Part shown: one piece after another, positions 51,086-61,097 of the stretch
Layout: every line of letters starts with the position of its first letter
Numbering within the stretch: the first letter of the stretch is position 1
Assembly: GCA_036785325.1 (NCBI GenBank)
Contig: JAXIVH010000159.1
Coordinates: 287,190-351,189, forward strand
Direction of reading: 5' to 3'
Length of the DNA: 64,000 bases
DNA from: Urophycis tenuis
Lineage: Eukaryota; Chordata; Actinopteri; Gadiformes; Phycidae
Made by a program: the position numbers and the translations under genes
The notes under the pieces: model-generated
Databases searched by the model: none
The model's input: the letters and a program-made list of their open reading frames with translations, nothing else
What the model was told of the DNA's origin: nothing

Positions 51086-53638
51086 AAGTAGACCCTATAT
51101 GCACATCCGCTTTCATATAGGTCCATGTTGTATTATATCATATTAATAAGTACAGAAAGTCAAAGCCCAAACAATATTAGATGATTAGACTGATTATTGT
51201 TTTTTCTTCATTTATAGAAATACAGTATGTTTTTCATTAACTCCTCAAAAATTGACTAGTTGTAACTACAGTTATGATTATTATCTTGGCAAGTGTTACA
51301 TGCATTGTTGCTTTGCATGCATACCAATAACTTTAAGTATTTTTCATTCCAGCTGCACAGGGTATTCCACCAAAGAGGAGGCGAGACTGCATGGAAGAAA
51401 CATGGGTGATCCCAGACACTTTGTTGGACACCAGCTTGAAAAGCTTAGACCTGTTTGATGATGACATTGACTCATACGTCCCAACCCCATCCTCTTCCCC
51501 GACACAAACTGAAGTGGAACCCATACAGACTGAACTGGAACCAACCCTAACCCTAACCCAACCCCAAGCCATTCCCCGACTGAAGTGGAACTGAGACAGA
51601 CTGAAGTGGAACTGAGACAGACTGAAGTGGAACCAACTGAGGAGGAAAGGCCGCAGCCACGTCCACCAATGAGGGGCCCATGTGGTGCTCAGTGTCGTAG
51701 GAAGTGCACTGACCACATCTCAGATGACAGGTGGAAGGAGATATGGAGGCAGTATTGGGACATGACGTATACAGAGCGGTGAACCTGGATTTTCCACTCA
51801 GTCACCTCACTGGAGACGAAGAGAGTTTGTACTGCAGGGAGTCGACGTGGCCGGACGTTCAGCTACAGGCTACAAGACCAGAGAGGAGAGCCAAGACGGG
51901 TCTGCAAGATGTTCTTCCTGTCAATGCTGGGCTACCACCCAAAAAATGACGCTCCACCTCAGGACCAGAGAGGAAGGCAGGCCGCTGCAAATAAGCTGGA
52001 TGCAAAGCAATTACTGGACCATATAGAGTCTTTCCACCCTACAGTAAGCCACTATAGACGTGAATGCCCCACATCGACGGTACCTCCCTAGTGACATCAC
52101 TATGAAAATGATGCATGGTGATTATGTGGAGAAAGGGAACGCCTGTTCGTATGAGGTGTACAGGAAGGCTGTCAGGGAGAAAAAAATCAGTTTCGCAAAA
52201 CTCGGAGAGGAGTGTGAGACTTGCTTAAAACATGCCGAACATGAAAAAGCCCACACGGAGGAGATGGTGGATTGCCCAGAATGTCAACGTTGGCAAAAAC
52301 ACAAGCAGTCTGCCCTGCAGAGTCGTCTGAGTTACAAGGAGGATGCAGAGACCAGCTTGCCCGACGGCACCTCAGTCCAGAGTGCAGACCTCCAAAAAGT
52401 CATCATGTTACCACGTATGCCTGGAGTGAAGTCTTGTGTTTTTACGCGACGTGTTGTGGCATTCCACGAGACATTTGCCTCTGTGGGGAAGGGGAAAAAC
52501 AAGAAGAACACCATCTCTGTCTTGTGGCATGAGGGAATAGCAGGGCGAAGCGCTGCAGAAATCACATCTGCATACATGGCAGCATTGGAGAAAGAGAGGG
52601 ATGTACGCCACATAATACTCTGGGTGGACAACTGCAGTGCGCAGAATAAAAATTGGTGCCTGCTCTCCTCACTCGTCACCCTAGTCAACAGTGACACGAC
52701 TTCACTGGAAGACATCACCCTAAAATATTTCGAGCCGGGCCACACTTTCATGAGTGCCGACAGTTTCCACCATGGTGTCGAGCAGCAAATTAGATTCAAG
52801 ATTCAAGATTCAAGTAAACTTTATTGTCAGTTTTCATGAATGTACAGGCCATACACAAGAACCGAAATGCCGTTTCCCTCAATCCCTGGTGCAAGACAGC
52901 ATGCAATATAAATATAAATATATAAAAATATAAGTATAAAAAAATAAGAATAAAAATAAAAAATACTAAGGTGGTCGCGAGTGCAATAAACAGTAAATAG
53001 AAAAATGTGCAAATTGAGAACAGTAACAGTAAACGGTAAACAGTAAACAGTAAGAGGTGCATTATGGGGGTAATGATAGTACTAGTAATGAATAAATGAA
53101 CAGTATGGATGTTATGAACAGTATGGACAGTATAAACAGTTTTAAACAGTGTATAAAAAGTATAAACAGTACTATGAACAATAAACAATAAACAGTACTA
53201 TGAACAAGTTATTTAACAGTATGTACAAAAAGTATAAACAGTACTATGAACAGTTATTTAACAGATTTATATACGGACTAAAGTGCAAAGTGTAAAGTAA
53301 AGTGTAAAGTGGCTGTGCATGGTGGAGGAGGGAGGTGGGGCTGTACCTGGTGGAAGGGGGTGATGGGGCTGTGCATGGTGGTAGGGGGTGGAGGTGGAGA
53401 GGGCTGTGCATGATGGTAGGGGGTGGTGGGGCTGTGCATGATGGTAGGTGGTAGGGGTGGTGGGGCTGTGCATGGAGGTGAGCAGGGTGTGGTGGTAGAT
53501 GGGTGGGGGGTTAAAGTCCAGGGGGAGAGAGGTTGTGTGCAGCTGTCCGGGGTTGAATGAGTGTGTGTGTGTGTGTCTGGGGGGGGGGGGGGCTGGGAAT
53601 GGGAGTGGTGGGAGGGGGAGAATGGGTGGAGGTTGATG

Positions 53639-54991
53639 TCAGCGTCCAATGTTTGTGCGGGCAGAGAGCAGAGAGAGAAGGGGGGTCAGTGCTGAGTGGG
53701 AGTTCAGCATCCTGACCGCCTGGTGGATGAAGCTGTCCTTCAGTCTGCTGGTCCTTGCCTTGCGACTCCTCATCCTCCTACCAGAGGGCAGGAGGTTGAA
53801 GAGGCAGTGAGAGGGGTGGGTGGAGTCACCCGCAATGCTGAGTGCTTTGCGGGACAGGCGTGTGTTGTAGATGTCCTGCAGGGAGGGGAGGGGAGCACCG
53901 ACGATCTTCTCAGCTGCTCTCACTATGCGCTGCAGAGTCTTCCTACAGGATGCGGTGCAGCCGCCGTACCACACAGTGATGCAGCTGGTCAGGATGCTCT
54001 CGGTGGTTCCCCGGTAGAAGGAGTACATGATGGGGGCAGATGCTCTCGCTCTCCGAAGTTTGCGGAGAAAGTAGAGGCGCTGCTGAGCTTTGCCAGCCAG
54101 TGTTGTGGTGTTGCAGTTCCAGGAGAGGTCCTCAGTGAGATGCACCCCCAGGAACTTGGTGCTGCTCACTCTCTCCACAGCAGCACCGTCGATGGTCAGT
54201 GGGGGGTGCTGGACGGAGGCTCTACGGAAGTCGACAACAATCTCCTTCGTCTTCTGCACGTTCAGAGAGAGATTGTTGTCCCTGCACCACACGGCCAGCT
54301 GGCTCACCTCTTCCCTGTAGTTTGACTCATCGTTGTGGTTGATGAGTCCCACCACAGTTGTGTCATCCGCAAACTTGACGAAGAGGTTGTTGTTGAAGGA
54401 TGGAGTGCAGTCGTGGGTCAGCAGGGTGAAGAGAAGGGGGCTCAGCACGCATCCTTGGGGAGCCCCTGTGTTCAGCATGATTGTGTTGGATGCGTTCCTG
54501 CCGACCCTGACTGCCTGCGGTCTTCCGGTCAGGAGGTCCAACAACCAGTTACACAGTGAGGTCTGTAATCCTAGACAGTCCAGCTTCCTGATCAGCTGCT
54601 GAGGGATGATCGTGTTGAAGGCTGAACTAAAGTCAAGGAACAGCATCCTCACATACGAGTCCTTGGTCTCCAGGTGGGTGAGGGCTGAGTGGAGGACGGT
54701 GGAGATTGCATCATCGGTCGACCTGTTGGCCCGATATGCAAACTGGTATGGGTCCAGTGAAGGTGGGAGGATGGATTTGATGTGTTGCATGACCAGCCGC
54801 TCGAAGCACTTCATGATGATGGGGGTCAGTGCAACGGGGCGGTAGTCGTTGAAGCAGGATGGAGAGGCCTTCTTCGGGACCGGGGTGATGGTGGTGCTCT
54901 TGAAGCAAGTGGGGACAACAGCTTGGCTCAGGGAGGTGTTGAATATGTCTGTGAGGACATCCGTGAGCTCCTCTGCACATTCCTTCAGCAC
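53639..54991 (-). CDS. LINE reverse transcriptase (minus strand)
   Basis: 450 codons. VLTDIFNTSLSQAVVPTCFK, DYRPVALTPIIMKCFERLVM, FLDFSSAFNTIIPQQLIRKL, GAPQGCVLSPLLFTLLTHDC, catalytic FADD, CRDNNLSLNVQKTKEIVVDF and LLPSGRRMRSRKARTSRLKD. The first methionine is arbitrary; the ORF is the continuation of 55673-55000 after one frameshift near 55000. Confidence 0.92.
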   Translation of the reverse strand: MLKECAEELTDVLTDIFNTSLSQAVVPTCFKSTTITPVPKKASPSCFNDYRPVALTPIIMKCFERLVMQHIKSILPPSLDPYQFAYRANRSTDDAISTVLHSALTHLETKDSYVRMLFLDFSSAFNTIIPQQLIRKLDCLGLQTSLCNWLLDLLTGRPQAVRVGRNASNTIMLNTGAPQGCVLSPLLFTLLTHDCTPSFNNNLFVKFADDTTVVGLINHNDESNYREEVSQLAVWCRDNNLSLNVQKTKEIVVDFRRASVQHPPLTIDGAAVERVSSTKFLGVHLTEDLSWNCNTTTLAGKAQQRLYFLRKLRRARASAPIMYSFYRGTTESILTSCITVWYGGCTASCRKTLQRIVRAAEKIVGAPLPSLQDIYNTRLSRKALSIAGDSTHPSHCLFNLLPSGRRMRSRKARTSRLKDSFIHQAVRMLNSHSALTPLLSLLSARTNIGR

Positions 54992-55673
54992 ACGACATGT
55001 TGTCAGGCCCTGCAGCCTTGCGAGCGTTGATCCTGGAGAGGGATCTCCTCACACTGGCTGGCGAGAGGCACAACACCTGGTCATCTGCAGGGGGTGGTGA
55101 CTTCTGTGCAGGGGTGCTGTTGTCTGCTTCAAACCGTCCGAAGAAGTTGTTTAGATCGTTCAGCAGAGTGGTGTCACTGTCACAGGTCTGTGGTCGGGGT
55201 TTATAGTCCGTGATGGTCTGTATCCCCTGCCACAGGCTCCTAGTGTCTCTGCTGTCACTGAAGTGTTCGGATATCCTGGCACTGTACTGCCTCTTAGCTA
55301 GCTTGATGCCCCGGATCAGGTTGGCTCTCGCTGATCTCAGGCCAGCCTCATCACCTGCTCTAAAAGCAGCATCCCGGGCTCTCAGTAAACCACGGACTTC
55401 CCCCGTCAGCCATGGTTTCTGGTTGGCCCGTACTGTGATGGTCTTGGTGTCTGTGACATCATCAATGCATTTGCTTATGTAGGCAGTAACAGTGTCCGAA
55501 TACTCCTGGATATTGGTGTGTTGGTTGTAGGTGGCTGCCTGCTTAAACATGGCCCAGTCAGTGGTGTTAAAGCAGTCCTGTAGTGCTGAGGAAGCACCCT
55601 CTGGCCACACCCTTACCTGCTTCTGGACTGGTCTGGTGACTTTGACCTTAGGCCTGTATGCTGGCATTAGCAT
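54711..55673 (-). pseudogene. LINE N-terminal RT/linker portion (minus strand)
   Basis: KQVRVWPEGASSALQDCFNT, TVRANQKPWLTGEVRGLLRA, DTRSLWQGIQTITDYKPRPQ and RINARKAAGPDN lead into the RT fold and shift frame near 55000, after which this frame is meaningless. Endonuclease is absent, so the copy is 5'-truncated. Confidence 0.85.
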
Positions 55674-56129
55674 AACAGTACTAGGTACAGTACTAGTACT
55701 AGGAAGTGTCCAGGTGGTGTTGTCTACGACTTCGGTGACTTTGTGAATGTTGTGGCGAGCTCAAATTCAAGAAAAGTGGATGTTGTCCTGATGCAGAATG
55801 CCAATGTGCTGGATTGGAGGGATCGCCATTCCACTTCCAAGGTCAAGAAGGCAAAAGCAACAAAGCTTGGGGAGATGGCAGAAATTCAAGTGCGGCGTGG
55901 CTCCAATAGTCTTTTTTACAAGCTGTCACATATTGAGACAGAATTCACAGAAATGGACTTCCTATTAAAAAAATTCATCCCAACCATCCCCACTCTCTTG
56001 CGACCACAGGACAGGGGAGTTGATGAGGTAAAAACGAGGGACATAGTTGACAAACTTTGTCCACTCATGTCCCCAAACAGAAGGGGGTTCTGGCATTCCC
56101 TGCCTGTTGAAGGATGCTCTGGATGATGA

Positions 56130-57260
56130 GGAGTAATGAGATTAATGTTTTGTGTATTGTTTGTATTGAGTGTGTTGTTCTTTCATTATCCCCTGATTTC
56201 TGACAGTTGTATATATAATTATAACTATCTATCAAATTAATATCAAATAAGCTGATTCACTAATTTCTATGTATTCATGCATCATTCATGCTTCATTCAG
56301 CAATGTTTTAAACTTCCACACCATATAAAATGAACTTGCTCAAAGTTATCAAAAAATATTGTTTCATGTAATTATCTATATGGAAAAAAATAGCGTGTAT
56401 ACCATATGAAATCAGTATGATTCTTGAGAGTTGTTTTCACCATCTATGACTTCAATTATTATTAAATGATTATCATTTTTTAAAAATGTATCCTGAGTAT
56501 TCACTTCATTAATCACTTTTGTGTTCTCAAGGTCCGGGAAACCCTTGGAGTCTGTGGTGCATTGACAGGGGGTCCGTGAAAAAGTATGTTTGTGTAGGCT
56601 ATGACATTTTAACAATGTCCATTTGGGCCCCTGCCCCAATAGTTTGTGAATCCCTGTATTAGATCACTGAAACAGATACTGAATTGTCATTAACATGGTA
56701 AATCAACTTGAACGACTACTTTGATGATTAACTTGTATTTCAGTGCATCCAGGTTAATACTAGTGTATATTATGTATTGCAGATAATGCAGATGTGTTTA
56801 AGATTAATGAACACAAATTAACTAAGAATACACACTAAGTACACTCCCATAATTGGGTCATATAAAAATATGAACACTGCTCATTTGGCCCTTGATGCAG
56901 CTTGGAAATGTGATATACTTTTGAGATGTGATGAACACCAGAACAATTTCTGAGTGAACTATAAACACCTTAAAGGGTTTAATTACATTATTACATTAGC
57001 TGTGGCATCCCTGTCTTGCAGGAAACAAGTGGTTCCAATCAGTACAACTAAAATACAACAAAACCCTAGCTATGACAAAAAAGGTTTTTGAAGAATATTA
57101 AGTTACTGCCCTCTTACTTGGTATGGAACTTAAGAAAGTAGTAGTAATACAAAGCAAAAATACAGTAACTGTAAAAAGGGGGTCAAATAAAAAAAATATT
57201 ATAATTACTGATATCTGCAAAGAATAAGGTCATATGGAGTAACAATACTGCCTCATGTCC
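56130..57260. other. no gene recognised
   Basis: AT-rich DNA downstream of the transposase-like gene. No domain or clear repeat structure is seen. Confidence 0.5.
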
Positions 57261-57266
57261 AATAAT

Positions 57267-58029
57267 CTACCTACAACTACTTGGGCTGGACAACAAGTTA
57301 ACTTTAAGGTCATTTTCCTCAGTTTGGTGCTCTGTGCAGTTACTGCCTTTTTGCTTTGTAGGGCAGAGTTCCTCTTTGATGTAAACCGCTAAACCGAATT
57401 TGGCTATGTACGCCTTTTTGTCGGGACCACACGTGAAGGTGGTAGCTATGTCTGAATCCGGGAACATAAATTTGAAAAGATCGGAAACGTTCTCATTTGA
57501 ATTGTAGGAAAGATGTTTGGCGACTGTTGAGAGTCCACAACACCTCTGCTTTCATTGTTGGTGTGGACCCAAAGGCTGTGCGCAGATCCACACTAACGGG
57601 CGTTGCGCTAGTAGCTGGAAGGGCTGTAGCAGTAACATTAGCAGCTGGCTGGTTCACGTTACCTGCTACTTCAGGCACATTATCAGCTAGCTGGCTAACA
57701 TTAGCAGAGTGAAACACCCCGGCGACGGAGGGAGTTTGATCCTTCACCTTCATGGAACTGATGTGCTTGGCTGATTTAGCATGAGACTCTAGAGCCTTCA
57801 CGCCCATGGTACCAAGCTGGATTTTTTTTTTGCATACTGTGCAAAAAGCCTCGAATACGTTGTTTTCCACAGGTTTTAGCTTGTTTGTCTCGCCACGCTT
57901 CATTAAATTAGCATTTCCCCATAACCACAGAATGAAATGTATCTTGTTGGTCTGTCTATCTCTGGTCTGTGCTGCTATGATGCTGTAGCAAAGTGACGTG
58001 TTCCGACCCGGGGCAGCGTTCGTTCTCAA
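57267..58029 (-). pseudogene. BED/C2H2-type zinc-finger transposase fragment
   Basis: On the minus strand a frame to 57493 encodes FCTVCKKKIQLGTMGVKALE SH with the CxxC...H....H layout, then a Ser/Pro/Ala linker and VDLRTAFGSTPTMKAEVLWT. After a one- to two-base frame change near 57520 the protein resumes with NENVSDLFKFMFPDSDIATT and KKAYIAKFGLAVYIKEEL (to 57330). This arrangement is known from hAT-like fish transposon genes. The catalytic region is missing. Confidence 0.65.
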
Positions 58030-58559
58030 TTATTGGTTCTGCCACTCTTTATTTAGGCTATATTATTTAATCAAAGTAATAGTGGTTGACAAATTAAACT
58101 ATTTAAAAGAATGCGATATACGGAGAAGTTACATACTGCACAAATTTAAGACCCAGGTATCAAAATTCAAGATTTTTTCAAGTCTTTTTAAGGTATTATT
58201 TCCAAATTCATAAATTCAATGCTTTTAATACTTTTTAAGGACCGGCGGGAACCCTGAGTCCAGAGACCTATCTCTTTAGGGTTCGTGCACACACAAAACC
58301 ACAATACTCTGTCCAGAGCACATCCAACCCAGAACCGATACCTATCCCTAAACCAGTTCCCCAAGGCCCGGTACCTAAACCGCGGCACCCACAGAGGGAC
58401 CACTAGAGGGAGACGCATCACCAGCAAAACGCCAAAGGAAGACTAAGAACATTCACCATATTCTCCCCCCTGCTCAGGCTAAACCCCGGAACACCCTTCC
58501 TAACACCCTCCCTAACCAGCAAACCAAACACACCAGGTTCATGCACACAATGGGGACAA

Positions 58560-59056
58560 ATACCATAACTGGGACCTGACCCCCACAAGACCGATAGTCA
58601 TCGCCGGAGACGCCAACATCTCCAGACTACCACGTATTTCCTGACAACAGAATCCAAGTGGACTGTTACCCGGGAGCAAACCCCAGCCATGCCAACAACA
58701 TCCTAAGAACAAGACGCCAGTCTCACACGCCGTTACTAAAGTCCTCCTATCGTTTGGCCTCAACAACAGGGCCCAGGGTAACCCCTCCCTCCTAAGGAAA
58801 GACCTACATGCTTGAAGCTGCCAAAAAAGCGTTCCCACAAGCTGAAATATTCATTCCACTCATAAATCTATCTGAAAACCACCCAAAACGCATAATAGCC
58901 AATACAAAAACACTCAACTTCCTGATTAAGGACACGGGCCGCCAGATCCCCCATCTAGTAAAGGAGTCCTTCTCCACGGAGACAGACGACCACATACAGT
59001 GGACCCCCATAACCGGGCAATGGATGTGGCAAACCTGGAAAGCTTTTTTAGACTAG
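58560..59056 (+). pseudogene. SGNH-hydrolase-like domain upstream of the Penelope RT
   Basis: WDLTPTRPIVIAGDANISRL begins at about 58570. GDAN (58606-58617) stands where the nucleophile block GDS(N/L) is expected, so the serine is replaced. KVLLSFGLNNRAQGNPSLL, AAKKAFPQAEIFIPLINLSE and a terminal DDHIQWTP (Asp/His block) follow in another frame. The same domain occurs at 63.2-63.9 kb on the minus strand, with GDSN intact. Confidence 0.62.
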
Positions 59057-60308
59057 GAGAGACCCCCGGTGGGCCTTTGCCTGGTCTAAACCAGAACCAG
59101 GACAAGGAGGTGATCAACCTGTCATCACACCTGTCCTTAACAGAAACCCAGATCACACTCCTTAAGAAGGGATTATCCTTCGTCCCCACCTGGAATGCTG
59201 CAAAAGCCAGTCAATGGCGCTGGACCTCCACCAATACCACCGCAAAATAAAACTTAACGCTTATTTCGGCCCCTCCAAAGCCCCGCAAACCAAACCCTTT
59301 TTACTGCAATCAGAATGGGAACCAGACCCAAATAAATTACCCCCACAAGTGATGTCCCTCATCTCTGCGGATCGGAAAACAGTAACAAACTTAAAATACT
59401 TACCGGATAAACCCAACCTCACCCCCCAGGAAGCACGCGCACTGCAGGAGATCAGGAGTAACACATCAATAGTAATCAAACCGGCAGATAAAGGCAGCGC
59501 CTCGGTACTGATGGACAGGACAGACTATGTCTTCGAGGCCCAACGACAACTCAACGACACTAGATATTACATCCCCCTACAGCAGGCCATGTCCCCGGAG
59601 ACAGCGGACCTGATCTGCGACCTATTAGAAATACTACGGGAACAAAAGTTCTTATCCAAGAAACAAGTCACTTACCTTAAAGGGCCTCACCCCCACAGAC
59701 CAAGATACTTCTATCTCCTACCCAAAATTCACAAAACTCCAGAGAAGTGGACCGTCCCGTATAAAATCCCAGCCGGACGTCCCATCGTCTCGGATTGTGG
59801 CAGTGAGAGCTACGGCGTGGCAGAATACCTGGACTCCTTCCTGACGCCGCTCTCCACCAGACACCCCAGCTACATCCGTGACACCCATGACTTCGTCCAA
59901 CGCATACGAGGCATGCACGTAGAGGAGCCCTGCCTCCTTTTTACAATGGATGTCAACAATCTATACACCAACATTGACATCCCCCTAGGGATGGCAGCGG
60001 TCAAAAAAATCCTGCTAAAATACCCGGTTGGAAACAGACCAGATGAGATAATTCTACAATTACTCCATCTAAGTTTAACTAGAAATGACTTCATTTTTAA
60101 CGAAAAATACTACCTCCAAATTAAAGGTACAGCTATGGGAAAACGTTTTGCACCTGCCTATGCTGGGAGGATACAGTTTTTAAAAAATGCAGCAAACTCC
60201 CAACCCAATATTTCCGATACCTGGATGATATTTGGGGCATTTGGACCCATTCCCAGGAGGACTTTCGGATATTCGTCCAAACCCTTAATAAACACCACAA
60301 GTCAATAA
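58999..60308 (+). pseudogene. Penelope-like reverse transcriptase
   Basis: INLSSHLSLTETQITLLKKG LSFVPT (58999-59210), then a frame change, and from 59214 KLNAYFG, SNTSIVIKPADKGSASVLMD, RPRYFYLLPKIHKTP, GRPIVSDCGSESYGVAEYLD, FTMDVNNLYTNIDIPLGMAA and YYLQIKGTAMGKRFAPAYA. A frameshift near 60170 moves the catalytic YLDD (60218-60229) to a different frame. The motif set is that of Penelope-like RTs rather than LINE RTs. Confidence 0.82.
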
Positions 60309-60406
60309 AACTGGACCCAATCACGAACAAAATACGGGTCAACTTTTTAGACACAATCGTCTACAAAGGTCCAGACTTTAGTCACACAGGAGTCCTGGAT
60401 ACCAAG

Positions 60407-60870
60407 GTGTACTTTAAACCAACAGATACACACGCCCTCCTACACAAACAGAGCTTCCACCCTAAACATGTTTTCAGGGGAATACTTAAATCACAACTAC
60501 TTAGGTTTCACAGGATCTGCTCCAGGGAGGAGGATAGAAACCTAGCAGTTAAGACTCTTTTCCACACCTTACGCAGAAGGGATTACAGCAGATCCTTCCT
60601 GCGACAGGTACACAAGGAGGTTTACAGACCCCATACAATGGCAACGACCACAACACCAGACACGCAGCAAATCATCCCCCTGATATCAATATATTCAAAT
60701 CACTCAAAACAAATCAACCACAAACTGACTTAGTAAAAGCGGCCATCGACCTCGACCTAACGTTTGAGAATATCAGAACAAGGCTGAGGAAGCTCTGCCA
60801 TTCACCTAAAGATTTTTATAAGAAAGACTACTGGGCGTATGGTAACAAAATTATTTCCCTTTGGGCATAG
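60407..60870 (+). pseudogene. Penelope-like element, RT thumb and unusual C-terminus
   Basis: 60407-60733 has YFKPTDTHALLHKQSFHPKH, ILKSQLLRFHRICSREED and RRRDYSRSFLRQVHKE, the RT thumb. After about 60640 a different frame reads NIFKSLKTNQPQTDLVKAAI and KDFYKKDYWAYGNKIISLWA, ending in TAG at 60868-60870, with no recognised domain. Confidence 0.6.
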
Positions 60871-61097
60871 AGAGCGTCAGGGAGAAAGTTAAACTTCAGA
60901 TGACTTTATGGCAATGAGCTATGACGCAGTTCAGCAGTAACCAATTGGAAAGTTGACATCCAGTGTGTCCAGTGTAGCATTTTGGGCTTCTACACCTGCT
61001 TAAACGCTTTTGCCACTTTTGGTTTGAATGCACAGTAATTCTACTTGTGTTAAATTTACCTTTTCCCAAAAGAAGAACTAAAATATCTTTTCCACAG

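Larger units (their letters stand above)
52795..55705 (-). mobile_element. antisense Rex/CR1-like LINE inside the transposase gene
   Basis: The 3' end on the minus strand is (GATTCAA)n-like at 52795-52815, preceded by the TGTACAGGCCATACACAAGA tail. The 5' end is near 55690. The 3' UTR minisatellite matches that of the copy at 28.8-29.9 kb. Confidence 0.9.
51353..56129 (+). pseudogene. DDE-type transposase-like gene, decayed and split by a LINE
   Basis: It follows the acceptor TATTTTTCATTCCAG ending at 51352, so an upstream exon is expected. It opens GIPPKRRRDCMEETWVIPDT. An 18-bp repeat (ACTGAAGTGGAAC units, 51508-51635) is associated with a frameshift. Then CRRKCTDHISDDRWKEIW, TGA at 51780-51782 where related proteins read Arg, and a Zn-like Cys pattern (CETCLKHAEHEK ... 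CPECQRWQKHK). A core follows with LWHEGIAGRSA, LWVDNCSAQNKNW and FEPGHTFMSADSFHHGVEQ (acidic candidates D in VDNC and D in ADSFHH). An antisense LINE interrupts at about 52795-55705, after which VYDFGDFVNVVASS and KLGEMAEIQVRRGSNSLFYK resume. This protein type is common in fish genomes; the superfamily name is not certain. Confidence 0.7.
58260..60870 (+). mobile_element. Penelope-like retroelement, frameshifted
   Basis: An SGNH-hydrolase-like segment is followed by a Penelope-type RT. No long flanking repeats were recognised. At least five frame changes make it inactive as it stands. The usual GIY-YIG endonuclease is not seen after the RT. Confidence 0.75.
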
